Assembly (NCBI RefSeq): GCF_004359215.1
Contig: NC_090616.1
Location: 1,960,598-1,974,935 of the forward strand
DNA: 14,338 nt
Direction of reading: 5' to 3'
Source: Bremia lactucae
Lineage: Eukaryota; Oomycota; Peronosporomycetes; Peronosporales; Peronosporaceae
Position 1 is the stretch's first letter; each line of letters begins with the position of its first letter. Below are positions 7,587 through 14,338 of this stretch, in pieces. The notes under the pieces were generated by a model, which made no database searches, had not been told where the DNA came from, and was given only the letters and a program-made list of their open reading frames with translations. The position numbers and the translations under genes were made by a program.

Positions 7587-7990
7587 GATGCGTTCGCATC
7601 CAACGTGGCAATTCTATTGTGTACCAATTGCCTCTTCGATGCAGTATACGGAAAGGACCAATGAACTTGGGTAGTAGTTTGCTGCTACCCACATTAATGA
7701 CTAATCGCTTAGGTAAGTTTACCGTAGAGAGTAGCACTAGATCATTAATATTAAATGAATGAACATTTGCTCTTCCATGTTTGTCTGCATTCCGTTTCTA
7801 TCGGTCCACTGCGTTAACAATGGAACTCTGAACGAAACGGATTATTGATTCTCGAGTTAGCAGAAACTCTTCTGCTAACTCATTGGTTTCGTCTTTTTCA
7901 ATGCGCTTTGTGTGCACTGCCATAAGAGTTTTCTCCTCTTCGATGTCGATTGCTTCGACATCGATATCATTCGCGTCGTTATTAACTTCG
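7219..7990 (-). pseudogene. Pol GPY/F module and hydrophilic linker (copy A)
   Basis: From about 7990 downward the frame reads NDANDIDVEAIDIEEE, KRIEKDETNELAEEFLL and FVQSSIVNAVDR. TAG (7799-7801) is followed by KRNADKHGRANVHSFNVND and then the GPY/F module (KLLPKFIGPFRILHRRGNWY, HPTSYVGRLRPYHQY, about 7545-7680). After that comes a 100-residue Ser/Asp/Glu/Arg-rich linker with no fold signature, ending in DRVVDIRL at a stop at 7219. The linker is exactly opposite the plus-strand coiled-coil frame, and in the one comparison available its residues change freely. Confidence 0.85.
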
Positions 7991-8479
7991 ACGCGTGATG
8001 AGCATGAGCCAGAAATGGTTTTGCTTGTGCGAGTCCACCCCCCCCTTTAAACTAGAAAATCCCTCTAATTGGGTGGGTATACTGGATGGCGTAAGCGATT
8101 CACGAAGAGCGGTGTATGCATTGTAGACGCAAGCATCGAATTATTGATGGCGACTTCGACCATCGGTAAAAACTCGCTCCAAAATTCGGATACGATTACA
8201 CGTAACCACGAAGTATCTCTTCGAGGACGCAATTTTACGCGTTCTGTTTGACCATCCGTTTCTGGGTGATCGGATGTTGACATAGTCAGCCGTGTTCCGA
8301 GAGATCGGTACACGGATTGCCAGAGCTCCACCGGGACCGTGGATCTCTATCCGAGGCCAATTCACGGGGTAACCCATGGAGTTTGAATACCGTGTCGATA
8401 AAGACACGGGCACAACCCGGAGCCGTAATCGACTCTGGCACCGCAGCAAGATGTACCATCTTGCTAAATCTGTCTACAA
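7420..8479. repeat. Right arm of the 1.06-kb inverted repeat
   Basis: This is the reverse complement of 1-1060, lying inside pol copy A. The two arms share the same disabling mutations: the same integrase frame breaks, the TAG between the helical stretch and GPY/F, and the same C8/G8 tract length. They therefore descend from one already broken copy. Confidence 0.93.
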
Positions 8480-8669
8480 CAGCAAGAATTCCATTGTTTT
8501 TGTGGTCGTCTTCGGAAAATCCGAAGACGAAGTCGATAGATACGGACTGACAGCACTCTGCCGGGAGTGGTAGAGGTTGAAGAGGTGCACGGGATTAAGG
8601 GCTAGGCTTAACCCGTTGACAAACCTCGCAAGCACGAATGTACTTGCGCACAAACTGATACTAGCGGGG
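8065..8669 (-). pseudogene. Integrase catalytic core (copy A)
   Basis: After the stop at 8670 the frame continues as YQFVRKYIRACEVCQRV, which keeps the zinc C-x2-C. TAA follows in place of a serine codon. The core then has SVSIDFVFGFSEDD with the first catalytic Asp intact (8532-8534), VVDRFSKMVHLAAVPESITA, and LPRELASDRDPR with the second Asp. A frameshift follows, and SDHPETDGQTERV, with the Glu, is read in another frame near 8240-8275. The three D-D-E residues are thus still encoded, but in broken frames. Confidence 0.88.
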
Positions 8670-9221
8670 TCAATAAAAGTAGCGACTTACTGTGAGGTAA
8701 GTCTTCTCACGTCCACGATGTCCACTTGTTGGAGCATCGTGACAATCATACATGATGCGCAAGCGCAAATCATTGTGAGTTGGGACGACGACACGTGGGG
8801 TGTCGTCGGTAACGGCTGTGTAATACAATAAGCCGTTACGTGTTGTGTATCGATCGGATGACGATCGATATAAAGCCGGTAGATCTTTAAAAGATTTATC
8901 GGATGGATTCATTAAATGATCCATCAGACAAAGAAGGTCCTTATCTTCTTTATAGGCTTTCTTTATTTCATCAACTAAGGTTGATGATGGAACACTCGTA
9001 GTGAGTGTTGCAACAGTAAGATCACTTTTACTGTTGGGGTGCACTGCTGACTCGAAATCGGGTCGGCGTGATAACGCATCAGCGACGACATTAAGTCGTC
9101 CTGGTTTATATTCGACGGAGAAGTTATACTCCGCGAAGAAGGATAGCCACCTCGCCATTCTTTGCGAGAGGTGTGGGCTATTGACGGCCGTGCGTAATGA
9201 CGCATGGTCCGTATATACGAT
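8670..9221 (-). pseudogene. RNase H C-terminal half and integrase zinc region (copy A), cut by the gap
   Basis: An uninterrupted frame runs from the gap edge: YTDHASLRTAVNSPHLSQRM (RNase H third acidic residue in YTD), ARWLSFFAEYNFSVEYKPGR, LNVVADALSRRPDFES (the usual RNase H end), then a linker and the integrase N-terminal zinc region with CHDAPTSGHRGREK (both His kept). It stops at TGA or TAG-type nonsense where tryptophan of YFYWPR is expected (8670). The 5' side is lost in the unknown bases. Confidence 0.92.
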
Positions 9222-9390
9222 NNNNNNNNNNNNNNNNNNNNNNNNNNNNNNNNNNNNNNNNNNNNNNNNNNNNNNNNNNNNNNNNNNNNNNNNNNNNNNN
9301 NNNNNNNNNNNNNNNNNNNNNNNNNNNNNNNNNNNNNNNNNNNNNNNNNNNNNNNNNNNNNNNNNNNNNNNNNNNNNNNNNNNNNNNNNN
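9222..9390. other. Assembly gap (169 unknown bases)
   Basis: The left flank corresponds to position about 10710 of copy B (RNase H, YTDHASL). The right flank corresponds to position about 7905 of copy A (linker before GPY/F). The gap therefore joins two different pol copies at non-equivalent places, so the true missing sequence may be much longer than 169 bases. Confidence 0.98.
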
Positions 9391-9526
9391 AGTACGATTT
9401 GTGCGTACTACCATGAGATCATTCTCATCTTCGATGTCGATTTCTTCGACATCGACATCACTCGCGTCGTTGTTAATTTCGACGCGGGATGAGCATGAGT
9501 CAGAATTGGATTAGCTCGTGCGAGTA

Positions 9527-9537
9527 CCCCCCCCCCC
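9527..9537. repeat. C11 homopolymer at the integrase/GPY/F boundary
   Basis: The equivalent tract is C8 in copy A (8038-8045) and G8 in the left fragment (435-442). Length changes here shift the frame between integrase and GPY/F. Confidence 0.9.
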
Positions 9538-9549
9538 TTTAACTATAGG

Positions 9550-10400
9550 ATCCCTCTAATTGGGTGGGTATGTGAGGATGGCATCAGCGATTCACGAAGA
9601 ACGGTGTATGCGTTGTAGACGCATGCACCGAATTAATGATGACAAATTCGACCATCGGTGAAAACTCGCTCCAATTCGGATACGATTGGACGTAACCTCG
9701 TAGTTTCTCTTCGAGGACGCGATTTACGCGTTCTGTTTGACCATCCGTTTCTGGGTGATCGGATGTTGACATAGTCGCCGTGTTCCGAGAGATCAGAACA
9801 CGGATTGCCAGAACTCCGCCGTGAATCTCGGATCTCTATCCGAGGCCAATTCACGGGATAACCCATGGAGTTTGAATACCGTATCGATAAAGACACAGCA
9901 CAACCCGGAGCTGTAATCGACTCTGGCACTGCAGTAAGACGTACCATCTTGCTAAATCTGTCTACAAAAACAAGGATTCCATTGTTTTTGCGGTCGTCTT
10001 CGGGAAATTCGAAGACGAAGTACATAGATACGGACTGCCAACACTCTGCCGGGAGTGGTAGAGTTTGAAGAGGTGCATGGGATGAAGGGCCAGGCCTCAC
10101 CCGTTGACAAACCTCGCAAGCACGAATGTACTTGCGCACAAACTGATACTGGCGGGGCCAGTAAAAGTAGCGACTTACTGTGAGGTAAGTCTTCTCACGT
10201 CCACGATATCCACTTGTTGGAGCATCGTGACACTCATACATGATGCGCAAGCGCAAATCATTGTGAGTCGGGACGACGACACGTGGGGTGTCGCCGGTAA
10301 CGGCTGTGTAATACAATAAGCCGTTACGTGTTGTGTATCGATCGGATGACGATCGATATAAAGCCGGTAGATCTATAAAATATTTATCGGATGGATTCAT
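9550..10400 (-). pseudogene. Integrase (copy B), catalytically dead
   Basis: The frame from 10400 has the zinc region CHDAPTSGYRGREKTY, in which the second His is Tyr, and FYWPRQYQFVRKY with ACEVCQRV intact. The core reads SVSMYFVFEFPEDD: the first catalytic Asp is Tyr (codon at 10020-10022; GAC in copy A, TAC here). VFVDRFSKMVRLTAVPES follows, then a frameshift loses the second Asp box. MSTSDHPETDGQTERVNRVL with the Glu is open in another frame (9772-9584). Two metal or zinc ligands lost plus frame breaks means no activity. The C-terminal side runs into a C11 tract at 9527-9537. Confidence 0.92.
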
Positions 10401-10862
10401 TTAATGATCCATCAAGCATAGAAAGTCCTTATCTTCGTTGTAGACTTTCTTTATTTCATCAACTAAGGTCGATGATGGAACATTCGTAGTGAGTGTTGCA
10501 ACAGTAAGATTATTACCATTGTTGGGGTGCACATCTGACTCGAAATCGGGTCGGCGTGATAACGCATCAGCGACGACATTTAGTCGATCTGATTTATATT
10601 TAACGGAGAAGTTATACTCCGCGAAGAAGGACAGCCACCTCGCAATTCTTTGCGTGAGGTGTGGGCTGTTTACTGCCGTGCGTAAAGACGCATGGTCCGT
10701 ATATACGATGAACGGTCTATCTCCTAGGAGGCAGACCCTAAATTTAGCCAATGAATATTTCATGGCAAGGCGCTCCTTGTCATGCACTGGGTAATTGCGT
10801 TCAGCTGGTTGCAGCTGACGCGATTGGTAACAGATGACGCGCTCCGCGCCATCTGTATCGTA
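10401..10862 (-). pseudogene. RNase H domain (copy B)
   Basis: One frame runs YDTDGAERVICYQSRQLQPA, ERNYPVHDKERLAMKYSLAK (acidic Glu of the second motif), FRVCLLGDRPFIVYTDHASL (third acidic residue), SPHLTQRIARWLSFFAEYNF and RLNVVADALSRRPDFES, then the linker to integrase, stopping at TAA 10401-10403 where copy A has a leucine codon. The first acidic motif (VVCDASDFAIGCALM) is in another frame just upstream, separated by a shift near 10860. Confidence 0.9.
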
Positions 10863-11174
10863 TTACATTAACGCGCAGCCGATTGCAAAATCGCTGGCGT
10901 CACAGACCACATGGAATGGTCCGTCTTGATCTGCAATCGCCAATATGGGCGATTGCATCAAGCTTTGCTTGATACCTTCAAACGAACGCTGGCAATTAGC
11001 GTTCCATAACCCTTTCTCGTCTTTTTTCAAGAGACGAGAGAGATGAAGTGTCATATCTGCATAATTGCTAGAGTACTTGTGCAAGTATGCCGCTAGCCCA
11101 ATGAACTTTCTAAATCTATTGACATCGACATGGCAGATTAGATAAATCGTAGCCAGGAAGGTCTTTCGAGACAT
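10863..11174 (-). pseudogene. RT connection segment and start of RNase H (copy B)
   Basis: The readable part begins at about 11125 with VDVNRFRKFIGLAAYLHKYS, the segment that follows the RT thumb in gypsy pol, then LSRLLKKDEKGLWNANCQRS, FEGIKQSLMQSPILAIADQD and FHVVCDASDFAIGCALM. The Asp of CDAS is the first RNase H metal ligand. It is separated from the RT palm by about 300 bp of sequence that does not belong to pol. Confidence 0.9.
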
Positions 11175-11176
11175 TA

Positions 11177-11428
11177 TTATCCGTCACAATAGCGTGCGTG
11201 AGCGCTTACGTGGTTGCCTTCTTGGAAGTATTGAGCGAGAACGTCACGGAGAGCTCGTTGATCGGGACCGTATTCTCGCGATAACTTTAAAACTGCTAAT
11301 CTTTCGGCAGCTCCGATGCGCGCAATCGAATCAGCGTCGAAGTTTGACTTTAGAAAACCCGCGTCCCGCGGTTTGCGATTCGAAAAAAGATTCTTGGTTC
11401 GGCAAAATTTGTTTCCCGGAACACCGAC
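11177..11428 (-). other. Foreign-looking open frame inserted in pol of copy B
   Basis: Pol wording stops after AITDWRVE (about 11445) and resumes at VDVNRFRKF (about 11125). Between these an uninterrupted minus-strand frame of 83 codons reads, in part, KPRDAGFLKSNFDADSIARI, GAAERLAVLKLSREYGPDQR and ALRDVLAQYFQEGNHVSAHA, ending RYCDG and TAA at 11177-11179. It has no ATG at its start. It looks amphipathic and protein-like, and is not part of any RT or RNase H I know. It may be a captured exon fragment or a piece of another element. The short-hairpin texture typical of the surrounding pol is weak here. Function unknown. Confidence 0.45.
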
Positions 11429-12318
11429 TTAACTTCCTACTTCACTCGACTCGCCAGTCGGTAATTGCCTTGATCTTTTCGAAATCAGGGCGCACGCCGT
11501 GTTAACCGACGATGCACCCAAAAAGTGGTATTTCGCTTGCAGTGAATATACACTTCTTCAAATTTGCATACAACTTATGCTTTCGCATAAGTGTAAGAAC
11601 CTGACGACGTTAATTTTATGAACTTTCACGTCCGTCTTTCCGTCCATAGCCCGGCTATGGACGAATACATTATCATATTAACACTGTGCAAATTCTCGCA
11701 CCGGTCTCAACAGATTCGTTACGCATCTGTTGAATGTTGCAGGGGCGTTACTAAGCCCCTGTGGCATTACTAGCCATTCCCAGAGCATCCCGCTAAGAGT
11801 GCTCACTGCTGTGTAGGGGGATGTCCCGTTCACGCATAAGGGTCTGATATAACTATTCATCGGATCCATGGACGAAAGATGGTACTCTTAGACATACCAT
11901 ATATGATTAAGTCTTTTCTAGGTATCGGCGTTTGAGCCGGTACCGTTGCAGCATTCAGTTTATTGAGTGCGTGCACTATCCTTCTCCCTCCTGTGACCTG
12001 TCGCACAGAAGATCGGAGATCTATGTGGGGAGGTCTATGTGGGGAGCTTGACTCCCTTTTATGGCCCGGTTTTAGTCGATCGATAAAGAATTTATTGATC
12101 GCAAGTACTTGTTCACGAGGCAGTATCCACTGCCTCGTGACACAGTACTTCGAGCCCAGATTGAGATCGATCTCATGTCGAGTGCCTTTATCTTTAAGCA
12201 ACTCGCATTGAACTGCTTCAGGGAATACAAACCTGAATTCCATCATATCCTTAAATAGAGGATTTGTCTTAAGTGACTCACAGGATTGAGTAGTATATCT
12301 CTCTATTCGAGTCTTCAC
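11429..12318 (-). pseudogene. Reverse transcriptase (copy B), active site broken
   Basis: Fingers and palm: MMEFRFVFPEAVQCELLKDK, GTRHEIDLNLGSKYCVTRQW, LPREQVLAINKFF, VTGGRRIVHALNKLNAATVP and AQTPIPRKDLIIYGMSKSTI (frame 12318-11857). A shift leads into frame 11869-11678, where motif A is degraded to MDPMNSYIR and is followed by YTAVSTLSGMLWEWLVMPQG and LSNAPATFNRCVTNLLRP. The YFDD catalytic box is read as stop-Tyr-Asp-Asn (11669-11680), so the second catalytic Asp is lost. Downstream, LTLMRKHKLYANLKKCIF, IPLFGCIVG and HGVRPDFEKIKAITDW (about 11605-11445) complete the palm and thumb. Upstream, 12319-12856 has no open frame and is probably the decayed protease-RT linker. Confidence 0.9.
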
Positions 12319-12856
12319 ATTGAGGCCACTTTCGTCTATCGATGAGCTGCTGAGAACCCGTTCGTTCTATGCAAAAATAACCGCTGAGCGAATATCGGTT
12401 ACGTATTTGTCCTCTGTGACGAGTACGCGAATCTGCTTAATTATTCCACTTTGCAAATCTCTCTAGAACCGCTTAAGTTTTAGGGTTGGTAATTGAGTTG
12501 TCTCTGAAATTAACAAAGGAGGCGCATACAGATCAGGATATAAGCGTCTACTCTTGATCCGTCATTAACCAAAAAATTCAATGTATCGGTTTCCTCCTGG
12601 GATTCATCCACAGGCTACCGAGAGATCAATCCCTCGGGATGCTGAAGTTTAGTCACTTCAGCTTTAACTATTTGAGGAGATTTCTTCTCAAGGACGTGTG
12701 GACTTGTTCTCTCAACGTCTTCCGACTGTGATTGCGGTATCACATCGGGTCCTCTACGGTCGACTCTCTACTCGGCCTAGGATCATCGTGTTGTTCATTT
12801 TGGTCAACCGGTATCTACCTTGAATGTCGCCCGCTAGGCGTACATTTTTGACTCAA
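12319..12856 (-). other. Decayed protease-RT linker region (copy B)
   Basis: No open frame of note is present on either strand. It lies between the end of the protease-side frame and the RT fingers of the same element, where gypsy pol has a poorly conserved linker. Several short hairpins occur. I see no separate gene. Confidence 0.5.
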
Positions 12857-13485
12857 TCAACTCGACTTCTTCGAGTGGTGGACCTTCGGCGCTGCCTGTG
12901 CATTCGCACAGCCGCCGGCAGCTAACTCCACAGGGTGATTGGTAATTACACTGTTATCTTGTGCAGTCGTACTAACGACCGTACCACAAGTGAGGCCATC
13001 GCACTCACTCGTCGTACATCCACACGCTTGTGGACGCTCCAAGACGTTCATCAGATGACCATCTGATAAACACGTGGCAGGCTTATTTACGGATCGGTGC
13101 TGCCAGCTGATTCTTAGCTCATATTTTCTGAGCCATGGTAAACCTAGGATGACATCGAATTTGTCATACAAATCCAGTACGAAAAATCATCATCGTACTG
13201 TAAACCTTTTAACGTGTAGTGAAATTTCACTACGCGTTTTATTACTGTTATCGATGCGCCTGTCGCTAGACGCACCGTCATCCTCGTTGGAGAGATGTCG
13301 CGCTCAACATATTTGAGCCTACGACCCTCTAGTGACTGGCGACATATAAAGTTATTCGACGCCCCACAGTCCACTAGGGCTCTAAGTGACAAATTTGTCA
13401 CTTTTAAGTTCAAGGTGATGAGAAATACCTCATCGCCAGGTGCAGACACACATAATGAATGTGTGTCTGGAGAAACTTTTGTCAA
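12857..13485 (-). pseudogene. Retropepsin-like aspartic protease and downstream linker (copy B)
   Basis: The first frame (13485-13144) has DEVFLITLNLKVTNLSLRAL, then the active-site box LVDCGASNNFI, where the catalytic Asp is at 13369-13371 and the usual Ser/Thr after it is Cys. MTVRLATGASITVIKRVV and YTLKGLQYDDDF follow. A one-base loss in the T5 run (A5 at 13182-13186) moves the frame. The second frame (13171-12857) continues as YDKFDVILGLPWLRKYELRI, which is the conserved hydrophobic-Gly flap partner, then a Cys-containing linker. The protease would cut the Gag-Pol polyprotein; the single domain acts as a dimer. It is inactive as read because of the frameshift. Confidence 0.88.
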
Positions 13486-13659
13486 GAGAGTTGCAAAAGT
13501 CTCTTGAGGTTGCTGGATCAGTAGGGCGTTGCGCCCCTACTGATTCCGACCGTTTTTTGGCAATCGGCCTCCTGTTGTGAATTTGCAACAAAATCGGACA
13601 TGCGACCGTTGCCCTTTTGGCATTCGGTCCATAATTACATTCAGTACCCCTCGGTACTG

Positions 13660-13720
13660 GGCGTGGAGCACTACTTTCATGAGCGTAGTGTCCTAACTTT
13701 TAACAGCGATTGCATTTCTG
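13660..13720 (-). pseudogene. Gag CCHC zinc knuckle (copy B), mutated
   Basis: In the gag frame, after KPRCSINKRLQ, the sequence reads KCNRC-stop-KLGHYAHES. This matches C-x2-C-x4-H-x4-C with two faults: an in-frame TAA (13700-13702) within the x4 spacer and the last Cys replaced by Ser. The knuckle binds element RNA for packaging. Confidence 0.8.
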
Positions 13721-13801
13721 CAATCGCTTGTTGATCGAACAGCGAGGTTTCTCGCTTTCGACATAAGAGATGTCCAAAGGTTCTGGACCTCCCAGTTCGT
13801 G

Positions 13802-14338
13802 TCATCTTGGAGGACGATACGATGACGAACAAGCTTGAGCCTGTCTCAAGCTGAAGTCCTCCTGTTCCGCTACGGAAATTGCTTTTTTAAGCGTATCCAG
13901 TTCCAAGCGGAACAGGTGGGTCTTTACGGGACCATCCGTAAGACCTTGCATGAACACCGTAATCAATGTGTGTTCATGGACTGGGTTATTGGTAATACAA
14001 CTCGCTAAGAGTCGTATGTGCTGGGCATATGCGTGCACATCACGCTTGCCTTGCTTAAGTTTCAGAAGCTCTGAACGAGCTCTGAACTCAGCCCTTGGTG
14101 GCTCAAACGTCTGTTTGAGTCGGGTTTTAAAAACCTCTAGCGACCCAAAAACATATGGGTCGCGTAACTTAAGGCCCAATGCCCAAGTTTTGGCACGACC
14201 TGCCAGATTTGATTGAGCGAATGCGATTTGCATTTGCTCGTCGATAATGTGACGTGCCCTTATGGCATCGTCTAATTCGACAAACCATCTCAAAAGGGAG
14301 TCTTCTTCGACTCCCCTATATTTTGAGATGTCAATCTT
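13802..14338 (-). pseudogene. Retrotransposon Gag, capsid-like domain (copy B), cut at the window edge
   Basis: The frame is open from the right edge: KIDISKYRGVEEDSLLRWFV, ELDDAIRARHIIDEQMQIAF, AQSNLAGRAKTWALGLKLRD, VFKTRLKQTFEPPRAEFRAR, SELLKLKQGKRDVHAYAQHI, FMQGLTDGPVKTHLFRLE and AISVAEQEDFSLRQAQ. The order (W-Y/F-V-E-L near the start, A-x2-W in the middle, L-x3-QG-x-D/S-V-x2-Y and the final F-M-x-GL segment) is that of the Retrotrans_gag capsid family. The protein assembles the virus-like particle. TGA at 13802-13804 ends it, but the same frame continues into the zinc knuckle, so this stop is a mutation. The N-terminus lies beyond 14338. About 178 residues are visible. Confidence 0.9.

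Larger units (their letters stand above)
5346..9221 (-). mobile_element. Minus-strand Ty3/gypsy chromovirus-type element, 3' half (copy A)
   Basis: Reading leftward from the gap: RNase H, integrase, GPY/F, linker, chromodomain (stop at 6893-6895), then about 1.1 kb without pol, the polypurine tract and the 3' LTR. The 3' non-pol region is long for a chromovirus and is occupied by a plus-strand reading path (5917-7586). Gag, protease and RT are missing because the assembly gap at 9222 interrupts it. Confidence 0.85.
9391..14338 (-). mobile_element. Minus-strand Ty3/gypsy element, gag to integrase (copy B)
   Basis: In transcription order from the right edge: gag, zinc knuckle, aspartic protease, long linker, RT, RNase H, integrase, and start of the GPY/F linker at the gap. 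This is the standard Ty3/gypsy order. Gag and pol are in different frame segments, but stops and frameshifts are so many that the original expression strategy cannot be read. The 5' LTR and primer-binding site are outside the window. Confidence 0.9.

Noticed and set aside
7318..7674. Plus-strand frame at 7318-7674
   Set aside because: Third-frame shadow lying over both the coiled-coil frame and GPY/F; no protein character.
9001..9492. Frames crossing the gap at 9222-9390
   Set aside because: They are open only because unknown bases hide stops.
5924..14338. CRISPR array, suggested by the regular spacing of hairpins
   Set aside because: The stems all differ in sequence, there is no constant repeat, and they lie inside recognisable gag and pol codons.

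Overview
The window looks like repeat-rich DNA from an oomycete, most likely a Phytophthora or downy-mildew type genome. That call rests on my recognition of the Ty3/gypsy chromovirus pol wording (RNase H, integrase, GPY/F module, chromodomain) and on LTR ends of the form TGTAACGGGG...CCCCGTTACA. No database search was possible. I see no intact host gene, no rRNA or tRNA and no CRISPR. Everything recognisable is decayed retrotransposon.

Layout. (1) 1-1060 (+): integrase and GPY/F fragment, a near-perfect inverted copy of 7420-8479. (2) 1099-1458: LTR whose adjoining internal tail lies on its right, as for a minus-strand element. (3) 1590-2990 (+): older, heavily mutated RNase H/integrase. (4) About 3205-3770 (+): decayed reverse transcriptase (RT) of a different gypsy lineage. 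(5) About 3775-5345: unrecognised hairpin-rich DNA, LTR remnants and a 56-bp tandem duplication. (6) 5346-5784: LTR followed at 5785-5797 by a polypurine tract on the minus strand, so it is the 3' LTR of a minus-strand element. (7) 6893-9221 (-): pol 'copy A' (RNase H, integrase, GPY/F, linker, chromodomain), cut by an assembly gap at 9222-9390. (8) 9391-14338 (-): 'copy B', in coding order gag, zinc knuckle, protease, RT, RNase H, integrase, running off the right edge at gag.

The most unusual content is on the plus strand at 5917-7586. A reading path broken by frameshifts and stops runs opposite to pol. It starts in the 3' non-pol region of the minus element, crosses the chromodomain antisense, and ends in a coiled-coil protein with an unbroken heptad pattern opposite the GPY/F-chromodomain linker. 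Where two diverged copies can be compared, the few substitutions fit constraint on this antisense frame better than on pol. A second unusual signal is that the internal regions of these elements are packed with short perfect inverted repeats (arms 6-11 bp), one roughly every 20-35 bases, far denser than in the older fragments.

No element here can be autonomous as it stands. Stops, frameshifts and lost catalytic residues (integrase Asp to Tyr and a broken YFDD box in copy B) affect every copy.
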